Of a stretch of 5,802 nucleotides of DNA, positions 1 through 5,026 are shown one piece after another. The notes under the pieces were generated by a model, which saw only the letters and a program-made list of their open reading frames with translations, had not been told where the DNA came from and searched no databases. Source of the stretch: Deltaproteobacteria bacterium (GTDB lineage Bacteria > Desulfobacterota > BSN033 > UBA1163); contig VGSD01000199.1 in the NCBI GenBank assembly GCA_016875155.1, positions 1-5,802 of the forward strand, in the 5' to 3' direction. The first letter of the stretch is position 1, and each line of letters opens with the position of its first letter. Position numbers and translations under genes: made by a program.

Positions 1-1301
1 AATGGGCTGACTGCGCATTGATCAGCGCGATGACCGTGCAGAGGGATTCCGCCCATAAGACAATTTCGCAATGCAAAGAAGCAGGTCTCAGAGTTATTGT
101 GGGAGGACCGCTCTTCACTACGGAGTATGAGCAGTTTGAAATGGTGGATCATTTTGTCCTCAATGAGGCCGAACTGACCCTGCCTGCCTTTCTTGAGGAT
201 TTAGCTCATAGCTGTGCTAAAAGGATTTATGCTTCATCTGACTTTGCCGACATTCGGAAAACACCCGCTCCCATGTGGGAATTGGTCCGTTCTAGTGATT
301 ACGCCACGATGTCCGTCCAATTTTCTCGAGGCTGCCCTTACAATTGTGAGTTCTGTAATGTGACTGCTCTGTTCGGTCATAGACCGCGCACCAAGAGCGC
401 ATTGCAAATGATTGCCGAACTTGAAAGTCTCTACCGATTGGGATGGCGCGGAGGTGTCTTCTTTGTAGACGACAACCTCATCGGAAACAAAACACATCTA
501 AAAACAGAACTGCTCCCTGCGCTCATCGAGTGGCGAAAAAGTAAAACTGGATTTCTCTTCAATACGGAGGTTTCCATTAACCTGGCTGATGATGAACCCT
601 TGATACAGATGATGGTCAAAGCCGGTTTTGATACAGTCTTTATTGGGATCGAGACGCCGAACGAGGACAGCCTAGCCGAGTGCAGCAAGAAACAGAACAT
701 GAACCGTGACCTTGTCCAGGATGTGAAGCGTATCCAGCGGCAGGGACTGCAGGTGCAGGGAGGATTCATCCTCGGTTTTGACAACGATTCAGCCTTGACC
801 TTCCGGCGACTCACTGATTTCATCCAGAAAAGCGGCATTGCAACAGCGATGGTTGGTTTGCTTCAAGCCCCTCCTGGGACCAAACTCTATGAGCGGCTCA
901 AGCAAGCAGGCCGCTTACTGGATCGGTTATCGGGAGACAACGTGGACGGTTCAACGAACATCATCCCTGCCATGAATCTTGAAGTGCTGCGTAAAGGCTA
1001 CAAGGATGTTCTTCAATACCTCTATTCTCCCGAAGCCTACTATCAACGGGTCAAGACTTTTTTACGGGAATATAAACCGCCGAAGATTAAAATCCGGCTC
1101 GACTTCCGACATGTCTCTGACAACATCCACGCTCTCATTCGTTCTGTCTTCCGCCTTGGTATTGTGGGTAAAGAGCGGGTTCAATACTGGAAGCTCTTCT
1201 TGTGGACACTGGTCCGCCGACCCAGAGCATTCCCGATGGCAATCACGCTGGCCATTTACGGCCACCATTTCCGTAAGACCAGCGAAACTCATGTCCGGTA
1301 A
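1..1301 (+). CDS. B12-binding-type radical SAM protein with DUF4070-like C-terminus, 5'-truncated by the window
   Basis: The frame is open from base 3 (W-A-D-C-A-L-I-S-A-M) to the TAA at 1299-1301, so the true start lies upstream; the TTG at 18 is only an internal codon. Numbered from that codon, residues 1-65 look like the end of a Rossmann-type cobalamin-binding domain (VIVGGPLFT, then NEAELTLPAFLEDL). The radical SAM core follows, with FSRGCPYNCEFC giving the CxxxCxxC 4Fe-4S/SAM motif (C106, C110, C113), then VFFVDDN near 147-153, a GIETP strand and GGFILGFD. The tail with YSPEAYYQRVKTFLREY and a basic/hydrophobic end resembles the DUF4070 region of this family. Such proteins use cobalamin and SAM for methylation or related radical chemistry, but the substrate of this one is unknown to me. 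The cobalamin-ligating part would be upstream and is not visible. It is separated from the moe genes by 472 bases, so a shared role is not implied. The family call is firm; the function is not. Confidence 0.9.
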   Translation, partial: WADCALISAMTVQRDSAHKTISQCKEAGLRVIVGGPLFTTEYEQFEMVDHFVLNEAELTLPAFLEDLAHSCAKRIYASSDFADIRKTPAPMWELVRSSDYATMSVQFSRGCPYNCEFCNVTALFGHRPRTKSALQMIAELESLYRLGWRGGVFFVDDNLIGNKTHLKTELLPALIEWRKSKTGFLFNTEVSINLADDEPLIQMMVKAGFDTVFIGIETPNEDSLAECSKKQNMNRDLVQDVKRIQRQGLQVQGGFILGFDNDSALTFRRLTDFIQKSGIATAMVGLLQAPPGTKLYERLKQAGRLLDRLSGDNVDGSTNIIPAMNLEVLRKGYKDVLQYLYSPEAYYQRVKTFLREYKPPKIKIRLDFRHVSDNIHALIRSVFRLGIVGKERVQYWKLFLWTLVRRPRAFPMAITLAIYGHHFRKTSETHVR

Positions 1302-1307
1302 CTCACT

Positions 1308-1335
1308 GAGATTTCAGAAAAAAAATAGAAATCTC
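1308..1335 (+). terminator. Stem-loop just after the radical SAM stop codon, possible terminator
   Basis: GAGATTTC (1308-1315) and GAAATCTC (1328-1335) are perfect 8-base complements around a 12-base A-rich loop, starting six bases after the TAA. No T-run follows on the + strand, so it does not meet the classical intrinsic-terminator pattern. It may instead protect the 3' end of the mRNA. The inverted repeat is seen directly; termination is inferred. Confidence 0.4.
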
Positions 1336-1341
1336 TGATTA

Positions 1342-1359
1342 CACCAATTATAATGGGTG
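1342..1359. promoter_or_regulatory. 18-bp near-perfect dyad containing TATAAT
   Basis: The 18 bases from CACC (1342-1345) to GGTG (1356-1359) equal their own reverse complement except for one mismatched symmetric pair. The centre holds a perfect TATAAT (1349-1354), and the octamer TGATTACA occurs both at 1336-1343 and at 1358-1365. This could be an operator over a -10 box. However, no good -35 element lies 16-18 bases upstream, and A/T-rich DNA yields such dyads by chance. Confidence 0.3.
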
Positions 1360-1380
1360 ATTACAGCGATTGAAAATTTA

Positions 1381-1409
1381 TTGACTTTACTTAAAAAATC
1401 GATTAAAAA
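1381..1409 (+). promoter_or_regulatory. Possible sigma-70-type promoter for the moe leader
   Basis: TTGACT (1381-1386, five of six to the -35 consensus) is followed after 17 bases by TAAAAA (1404-1409, four of six to the -10 consensus), inside the most A/T-rich stretch of the intergenic region. Transcription from here would carry the GC-rich foldback, the candidate riboswitch and the terminator ahead of moeA. The -10 is weak, so the start point is uncertain. Confidence 0.35.
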
Positions 1410-1443
1410 TTAATTAAATCATTAAATCGAATCTCCGAGCCTT

Positions 1444-1513
1444 TTTCCTAAGTTCCCCTCACCCCCGCCCTCTCCCCAGTGGGGAGAGGGCGGGGGTGAG
1501 GGGGATAAGGAAA
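1444..1513. repeat. GC-rich foldback (palindromic) intergenic repeat
   Basis: Bases 1455-1477 (CCCCTCACCC...CTCTCCCC) pair perfectly with 1481-1503 (23 bp) around a three-base AGT spacer. The helix continues with a wobble and an A-T pair. After a small bulge, 1444-1449 (TTTCCT) pairs with 1508-1513 (AGGAAA). No T-run follows, so a terminator role is unlikely. The CCCCTCACCC/GGGTGAGGGG type of palindrome is, to my recollection, a dispersed repeat in many bacterial genomes, so I call it a REP- or MITE-like element rather than a gene-specific site. It lies immediately before the candidate riboswitch. Confidence 0.8.
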
Positions 1514-1592
1514 CGGGCCGTAAGGGCATGGCTGGAAACGGCCATACCTCCCGTGTTTGGAAAGGAGATGGATAATTGGACCTTAAGGGCCG
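1514..1592 (+). ncRNA. Candidate molybdenum cofactor (Moco) riboswitch aptamer
   Basis: The outer helix forms between GGCC (1516-1519) and GGCC (1588-1591), extended inward by TAAGG (1521-1525) with CCTTA (1581-1585). Inside it, ATGGCTG (1528-1534) pairs with CGGCCAT (1539-1545), with one G-U pair, and is capped by a GAAA tetraloop (1535-1538). CTCC (1548-1551) then pairs with GGAG (1564-1567). The GGAAACGGCC block, the CCTCCC block and the AAAGGAG block agree with my memory of the conserved Moco RNA motif, which controls molybdopterin genes. The next gene is moeA, which fits. The GNRA-capped hairpin favours the Moco class over the tungsten-cofactor variant that lacks that arm. The pairings are read from the sequence; the family name is recalled, not searched. 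Confidence 0.7.
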
Positions 1593-1626
1593 ATATCCCC
1601 AACACGGGTATCGGCTTTTTTATTTT
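1589..1626 (+). terminator. Intrinsic terminator in the moeA leader (riboswitch expression platform)
   Basis: GCCGATA (1589-1595) pairs perfectly with TATCGGC (1609-1615). Past a bulged T, CCC (1597-1599) pairs with GGG (1606-1608) around a six-base loop. TTTTTTATTTT follows directly (1616-1626). This is a textbook intrinsic terminator about 150 bases before moeA. Its 5' arm shares bases 1589-1591 with the outer aptamer helix. Its loop and inner 3' arm (AACACGGG, 1601-1608) are also the perfect complement of CCCGTGTT (1550-1557) in the aptamer, giving a plausible antiterminator. This arrangement points to attenuation of the moe genes. Confidence 0.8.
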
Positions 1627-1639
1627 GGATTAAGTTTGA

Positions 1640-1748
1640 GGTTACGGTTACGAAGCCCGTTTCGTAAATCGTCAAATGGTTACGGTTAAAGATTTAAAAG
1701 ACGAACAACGTAACCGAATGACGATACGGGCATCTTTACCGTTAGACC
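1640..1748. repeat. Large imperfect foldback element between the terminator and moeA
   Basis: Nested complementary blocks make a long hairpin. GCCCGT (1655-1660) pairs with ACGGGC (1726-1731), ATCGTC (1668-1673) with GACGAT (1720-1725), and GGTTACG (1678-1684) with CGTAACC (1709-1715). TTACGAA/TTCGTAA (1648-1654/1661-1667) is a perfect local hairpin at the bulge. GGTTACGGTTA occurs twice as a direct repeat (1640-1650 and 1678-1688), and ACGGTTAAAGAT (1682-1693) can alternatively pair with ATCTTTACCGT (1732-1742). It has no coding potential. It looks like a MITE-like or other dispersed palindrome, but it could also structure the moeA 5' UTR. Confidence 0.6.
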
Positions 1749-1765
1749 ATATACTTTTATTTTTC

Positions 1766-1769
1766 AGGT
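1766..1769 (+). promoter_or_regulatory. Weak ribosome binding site for moeA
   Basis: AGGT lies four bases before the ATG, within CAGGTAGATATG. It is short and close, but no other purine-rich stretch lies upstream because the preceding 15 bases are mostly T. A low basal translation rate is possible. Confidence 0.35.
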
Positions 1770-1773
1770 AGAT

Positions 1774-3003
1774 ATGAAAGGTTTTTTCAAGGTTCAAACG
1801 CCAGCCCAACTTTATCAGAAACTTAATTGTTTCAAACTTCTATCCACTGAAGAAGTCCCTCTTGAGGAATCTCTCCATCGGGTTCTTGCAGAGGATGTCA
1901 CTTCTCCTGTTAACCTTCCTGAATTCCCCCGCTCTACGGTTGACGGATTTGCTCTGAAGGCAAAAGACACCTATGGAGCCTCTGAAAAGAATCCTGCCCT
2001 CCTTCAAATCATCGGGGAAATTCCCATGGGAAAGGTTTCGGAGATCACTCTGAAGGATGGTGAAGCAATAAAAATTGCAACAGGAGGAATGGTTCCTAAG
2101 GGCGCAGACGCTGTGGAGATGGTGGAATATACGGAATGGGTGGATGTCCAAACGATCCACGCCTTCAAAACTCTTTCTCCCCTCGAGAATGTGATCCAGA
2201 TGGGAGAAGATATCAAAACAGGAGAGGTAGTGATTCGAAAGGGCCGCATCATTCGCCCCCAGGAGATCGGACTCCTGGCTGGAATCGGTAGGACTACTAT
2301 CAGAGTTTTTCTCAGACCAAAGGTTGGAATTATCTCTTCCGGTGATGAAATTGTTCCCGTTGACAAAACGCCAACTTCAGGAGAAGTGAGAGATATCAAT
2401 CGATATACTATCGTCTCGATGGTAAAAGAGGCAGGCGGAATTCCATTTTTTCTCGGCATAGCAAAAGACCAATTCAATGACCTCAAGGAGAAAATTGAAG
2501 CGGGATTAAGTCAGGCGGATATGGTCGTCATCACCGGAGGGAGCTCCGTAGGAACTCTTGACCTTGTAGGGGAAGTCCTCCAATCTTTTCCTGAAACGGA
2601 AATTCTGGGCCATGGCCTATCCATCAAACCTGGAAAACCGACTCTGCTTGCAGAGGTCCAGGGAAAACCGTTCTTAGGGCTTCCAGGACATCCTGTTTCT
2701 GCGATGGTCATTTTCCATCTCTTTGGAAAAACCATCCTGAACATCCTTTCCGGTTTGTCCAATGAGATGAAACCTCAGTTATGCAGAAAAGCCAGGGCTG
2801 GCCGAAATATCCCTTCCGTGGCAGGGCGAGAAGATTACGCCAGGGTAAAATTGGAAGAGAAAGACGGGACTCTCTGGGCTTACCCTATTTTCGGAAAATC
2901 TGGAGCCATTGCGCACCTGGCCCATGCCGATGGATTGCTTAAGATCGACATTAATGTTGAAGGATTGGAAGAAGGAGAAGAAGCAGAAGTCATTTTTATA
3001 TGA
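1774..3003 (+). CDS. moeA: MoeA, molybdopterin molybdenumtransferase
   Basis: A 409-residue protein of normal MoeA length. The family inserts molybdate (or tungstate) into adenylylated molybdopterin, releasing AMP, in the last common step of cofactor synthesis in the cytoplasm. Visible motifs, in order: PRSTVDGFA (52-60, usually S-x-M-D-G-Y-A; the Asp D57 is kept), ATGGMVPKGADAV (102-114), GEDI (144-147), the MogA-like domain with SSGDE (188-192), VRDINR (205-210), TGGSSVGTLD (254-263), SIKPGKP (283-289, both Lys kept) and LPGHPVSA (303-310, His where Asn is usual). The MoeA C-terminal domain runs from about residue 335 (GREDYARVKL, then GKSGAIAHLAHADGLL). The ATG at 1774 gives a proper N-terminus. 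Its ribosome site is weak, with only AGGT at 1766-1769. The stop overlaps the next gene's start, so the two are co-translated. A terminator and candidate Moco riboswitch precede it. Confidence 0.95.
   Translation: MKGFFKVQTPAQLYQKLNCFKLLSTEEVPLEESLHRVLAEDVTSPVNLPEFPRSTVDGFALKAKDTYGASEKNPALLQIIGEIPMGKVSEITLKDGEAIKIATGGMVPKGADAVEMVEYTEWVDVQTIHAFKTLSPLENVIQMGEDIKTGEVVIRKGRIIRPQEIGLLAGIGRTTIRVFLRPKVGIISSGDEIVPVDKTPTSGEVRDINRYTIVSMVKEAGGIPFFLGIAKDQFNDLKEKIEAGLSQADMVVITGGSSVGTLDLVGEVLQSFPETEILGHGLSIKPGKPTLLAEVQGKPFLGLPGHPVSAMVIFHLFGKTILNILSGLSNEMKPQLCRKARAGRNIPSVAGREDYARVKLEEKDGTLWAYPIFGKSGAIAHLAHADGLLKIDINVEGLEEGEEAEVIFI
3000..3003 (+). promoter_or_regulatory. ATGA stop-start overlap joining the two moeA genes
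   Basis: The TGA of the first moeA (3001-3003) is nested in the ATG of the second (3000-3002). GAAGGAGAAG about 20-30 bases upstream is purine-rich but too far away for an ideal Shine-Dalgarno site. Re-initiation by ribosomes finishing the first gene is therefore the likely way the second is translated, keeping the two proteins in fixed ratio. Confidence 0.8.
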
Positions 3004-4913
3004 AGCGCAACATCTACCTTAAAAAGAAATCCTTGGACGAAGCCAAGGGGATCGCCTCCAAGTTGGCTGACCTCATTCGCCTTCCTGCTGAAGCAATCCC
3101 CGTGATACAGTCATTGGGCAGGGTGACAGCCGAACCTCTCTTCGCAAAAATTTCATCCCCTCCCTTCCACTGCGCAGCAATGGATGGCATTGCCGTTCAA
3201 GCGGAATCAACCTATGGAGCCACCGAGGATTCTCCAAAACTGCTTATCGTCGGCAAAGAGGCATGGTTCGTTAACACGGGCCATCCGATTCCGCTGGGAA
3301 CGAATGCAGTGATTATGATTGAAGATGTTCATCAGATTGACTTGAAAAAAGTGGAGATCAGAGAGGCAGCCCATCCCTGGCAACACGTGAGAGCAATCGG
3401 TGAAGACATCGTTGCAACAGAGATGGTCTTCCCTGAGAATCATCAAATCACATCCTATGATATAGGAGCTTTATTGGCGAGCGGTTACCGAGAGATCTGT
3501 GTGAAGAAAAAACCGAGAGTCCTGATTCTTCCCACTGGATCGGAATTGATCGAACCGGGTGAGGTCAATCTTTCAGGGCCATTATCGAAGATTATCGAAT
3601 CCAACTCCTATGTCTTAAACAACTTGGTTTTTGAGGATGGGGGTGAAATCCTTAAACATCCCATTGTGAAAGACGATTTTGAGAAGATCAGGGAAGCCCT
3701 GCTTTCAAAATATGAAGAAGTTGACCTCATCCTGATCATTGCAGGATCATCTGCAGGTTCCGAAGACTATACCCGGTCCATCATTGAAGAATCCGGAGAA
3801 GTCTATGTCCACGGTATCTCCATGATGCCAGGAAAACCAACCCTTCTGGGGAGATTTAAAAACCGACCCATAATCGGGATTCCTGGATATCCTGTATCCG
3901 CCATCCTGGCTTATGAAGAATTGGTGAAACCGCTCATCTACCAGATCCTTCGTCTCGTGAAACCGGAAAGACTTAAGATTAAAGTCTTTCCAACCCGGAA
4001 AATCCCTTCCAAATTAGGAACTGAAGAATTTTTAAGGGTGAAAGTAGGAAAAGTAGGAGAAAATTTCTATGCTTCTCCTCTTCCTCGTGGTTCCGGAATG
4101 ATTACCTCTTTGACAAAGGCAGATGGCATCATTAGAATCTCCTCTCTATCAGAAGGTCTCGACGAGCACCAGGCGGTAGAGTTGGAACTTCTCAGGCCAC
4201 TCGAAGAAGTTCTGAATACAATTGTTATAGTGGGAAGTCACGATCTTACCCTCGACCTATTGGCCAATTCCCTTGGCAAATATTATCCCCCCCTCTTTCT
4301 CTCATCTCATTCCGTGGGAAGTTTTGGAGGAATCCTCGCTTTAAAGAGTGGAATCTGCCATATCGCGGGTCTCCATCTGTTGGACCCTGCGACAGGACAG
4401 TATAACATTCCTTATATCCAGGCCCATTTGAAGGGGATCAGTATCAGGGTCATCAATCTTGTCCATCGGGAGCAGGGTTTGATCGTCCAGCGCAAAAACC
4501 CAAAAAGCCTTGGGGGTTTAACGGATCTTCTCAGAGATGATATAACTTTTATCAATCGTCAAAAAGGTTCAGGAACGAGAATTCTGTTGGACCATGAACT
4601 CCAAAACCTTTCGATCAATTCAGGTCAGATCAAGGGATACGAAAAAGAGGAATTTACACATATGGCGGTCGCCTCCATGGTCGCCAGTGGCGTTGTAGAT
4701 GTTGGGCTGGGGATTCTTTCAGCGGCCAAAGCCATGAATCTTGATTTCATTCCTATTACAAGGGAACGCTACGACCTTGTCATCCCTTCTGCTTATTTCG
4801 AGGATGAAAAGATTCAGAAGGTGATCGATGTGATCCGTTCAAAAGAGTTTAAAGAAGAAGTCCTCCGCATGGGAGGATATGATGTGTCAAGGACAGGAGA
4901 AGAACTACTCTGA
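3000..4913 (+). CDS. moeA: MoeA paralogue fused to a C-terminal PBP-like ligand-binding domain
   Basis: A 637-residue protein. Residues 1 to about 400 are MoeA and 405-635 resemble the PBP_like (PF12727-type) domain known from MoeA fusions. MoeA motifs are AAMDGIA (59-65), GEDI (134-137), PTGSEL (178-183), AGSSAGSEDYT (248-258), MMPGKP (275-280), GIPGYPVSA (293-301) and EEFLRVKV (342-349). Compared with the preceding MoeA, SGDE has become TGSE, TGGSSVG has become AGSSAG, the first Lys of KPGKP is Met276, and LPGHP is IPGYP. TYGAT and the MDG Asp remain. The PBP part shows IVIVGSHDLTLDLL (408-421), SVGSFGGILALKSG (438-451), the LLDPATGQYN block, RQKGSGTRILLDHEL (520-534) and SGVVDVGLGI (563-572). 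I see no signal peptide or membrane segment, so the domain is probably cytoplasmic and may sense molybdate, tungstate or another small ligand. Its start overlaps the upstream stop as ATGA, implying translational coupling. Confidence 0.92.
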   Translation: MKRNIYLKKKSLDEAKGIASKLADLIRLPAEAIPVIQSLGRVTAEPLFAKISSPPFHCAAMDGIAVQAESTYGATEDSPKLLIVGKEAWFVNTGHPIPLGTNAVIMIEDVHQIDLKKVEIREAAHPWQHVRAIGEDIVATEMVFPENHQITSYDIGALLASGYREICVKKKPRVLILPTGSELIEPGEVNLSGPLSKIIESNSYVLNNLVFEDGGEILKHPIVKDDFEKIREALLSKYEEVDLILIIAGSSAGSEDYTRSIIEESGEVYVHGISMMPGKPTLLGRFKNRPIIGIPGYPVSAILAYEELVKPLIYQILRLVKPERLKIKVFPTRKIPSKLGTEEFLRVKVGKVGENFYASPLPRGSGMITSLTKADGIIRISSLSEGLDEHQAVELELLRPLEEVLNTIVIVGSHDLTLDLLANSLGKYYPPLFLSSHSVGSFGGILALKSGICHIAGLHLLDPATGQYNIPYIQAHLKGISIRVINLVHREQGLIVQRKNPKSLGGLTDLLRDDITFINRQKGSGTRILLDHELQNLSINSGQIKGYEKEEFTHMAVASMVASGVVDVGLGILSAAKAMNLDFIPITRERYDLVIPSAYFEDEKIQKVIDVIRSKEFKEEVLRMGGYDVSRTGEELL

Positions 4914-4941
4914 TTGCGGAATGCGGATTGCGAATTGCGGA
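4913..4941. repeat. Four tandem TTGCGGA-type heptamers (left array)
   Basis: TTGCGGA (4914-4920), ATGCGGA (4921-4927), TTGCGAA (4928-4934) and TTGCGGA (4935-4941) follow each other without gaps. They begin at the last base of the moeA-PBP stop codon. This is a short degenerate tandem repeat, inverted with respect to the array at 4991-5018. Confidence 0.85.
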
Positions 4942-4990
4942 TTTAAAAGCAAAAAGGACTAAATTACTATTTATTTTTTGACAATATTAT

Positions 4991-5018
4991 TCCGGAATCC
5001 GAAATCCGCAATCCGAAA
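4991..5018. repeat. Four tandem TCCGAAA/TCCGCAA heptamers (right array, inverted)
   Basis: TCCGGAA (4991-4997), TCCGAAA (4998-5004), TCCGCAA (5005-5011) and TCCGAAA (5012-5018) are the reverse-complement type of the left array. ATTGCGGATTT (4934-4944) pairs perfectly with AAATCCGCAAT (5002-5012), so the whole intergenic region can fold into a long hairpin with a loop of about 57 bases. The array ends eight bases before the moaA ATG. No T-run follows, so termination is not indicated. Confidence 0.85.
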
Positions 5019-5026
5019 TTAATTTT

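Noticed and set aside
18..20. TTG at 18 as the start of the radical SAM gene
   Set aside because: The frame is open to the window edge and the upstream residues (WADCA) continue the cobalamin-binding domain, so the start is outside the window.
979..1338. 119-codon open frame on + strand overlapping the end of the radical SAM gene
   Set aside because: It lies almost wholly inside the well-supported radical SAM frame, has no recognisable motif and runs into the post-stop stem-loop; it is a shadow frame.
1444..1513. The GC-rich palindrome as an intrinsic terminator
   Set aside because: It is followed by TAAGGAAACGG, not by a T-run on either side that would fit + strand termination; the real terminator-like element is at 1589-1626.
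2004..2486. 160-codon open frame on the - strand inside moeA
   Set aside because: It is antisense to conserved MoeA motifs, shows no family features and has no ribosome site; chance frame.
4978..4990. TTGACA (4978-4983) as a moaA promoter
   Set aside because: No acceptable -10 lies 16-18 bases downstream; the TATTAT at 4985-4990 is far too close, and the expected -10 position falls in the heptamer array.
4913..5018. Heptamer arrays as a CRISPR array
   Set aside because: The units are contiguous seven-base copies without unique spacers, and the two arrays are inverted to each other.
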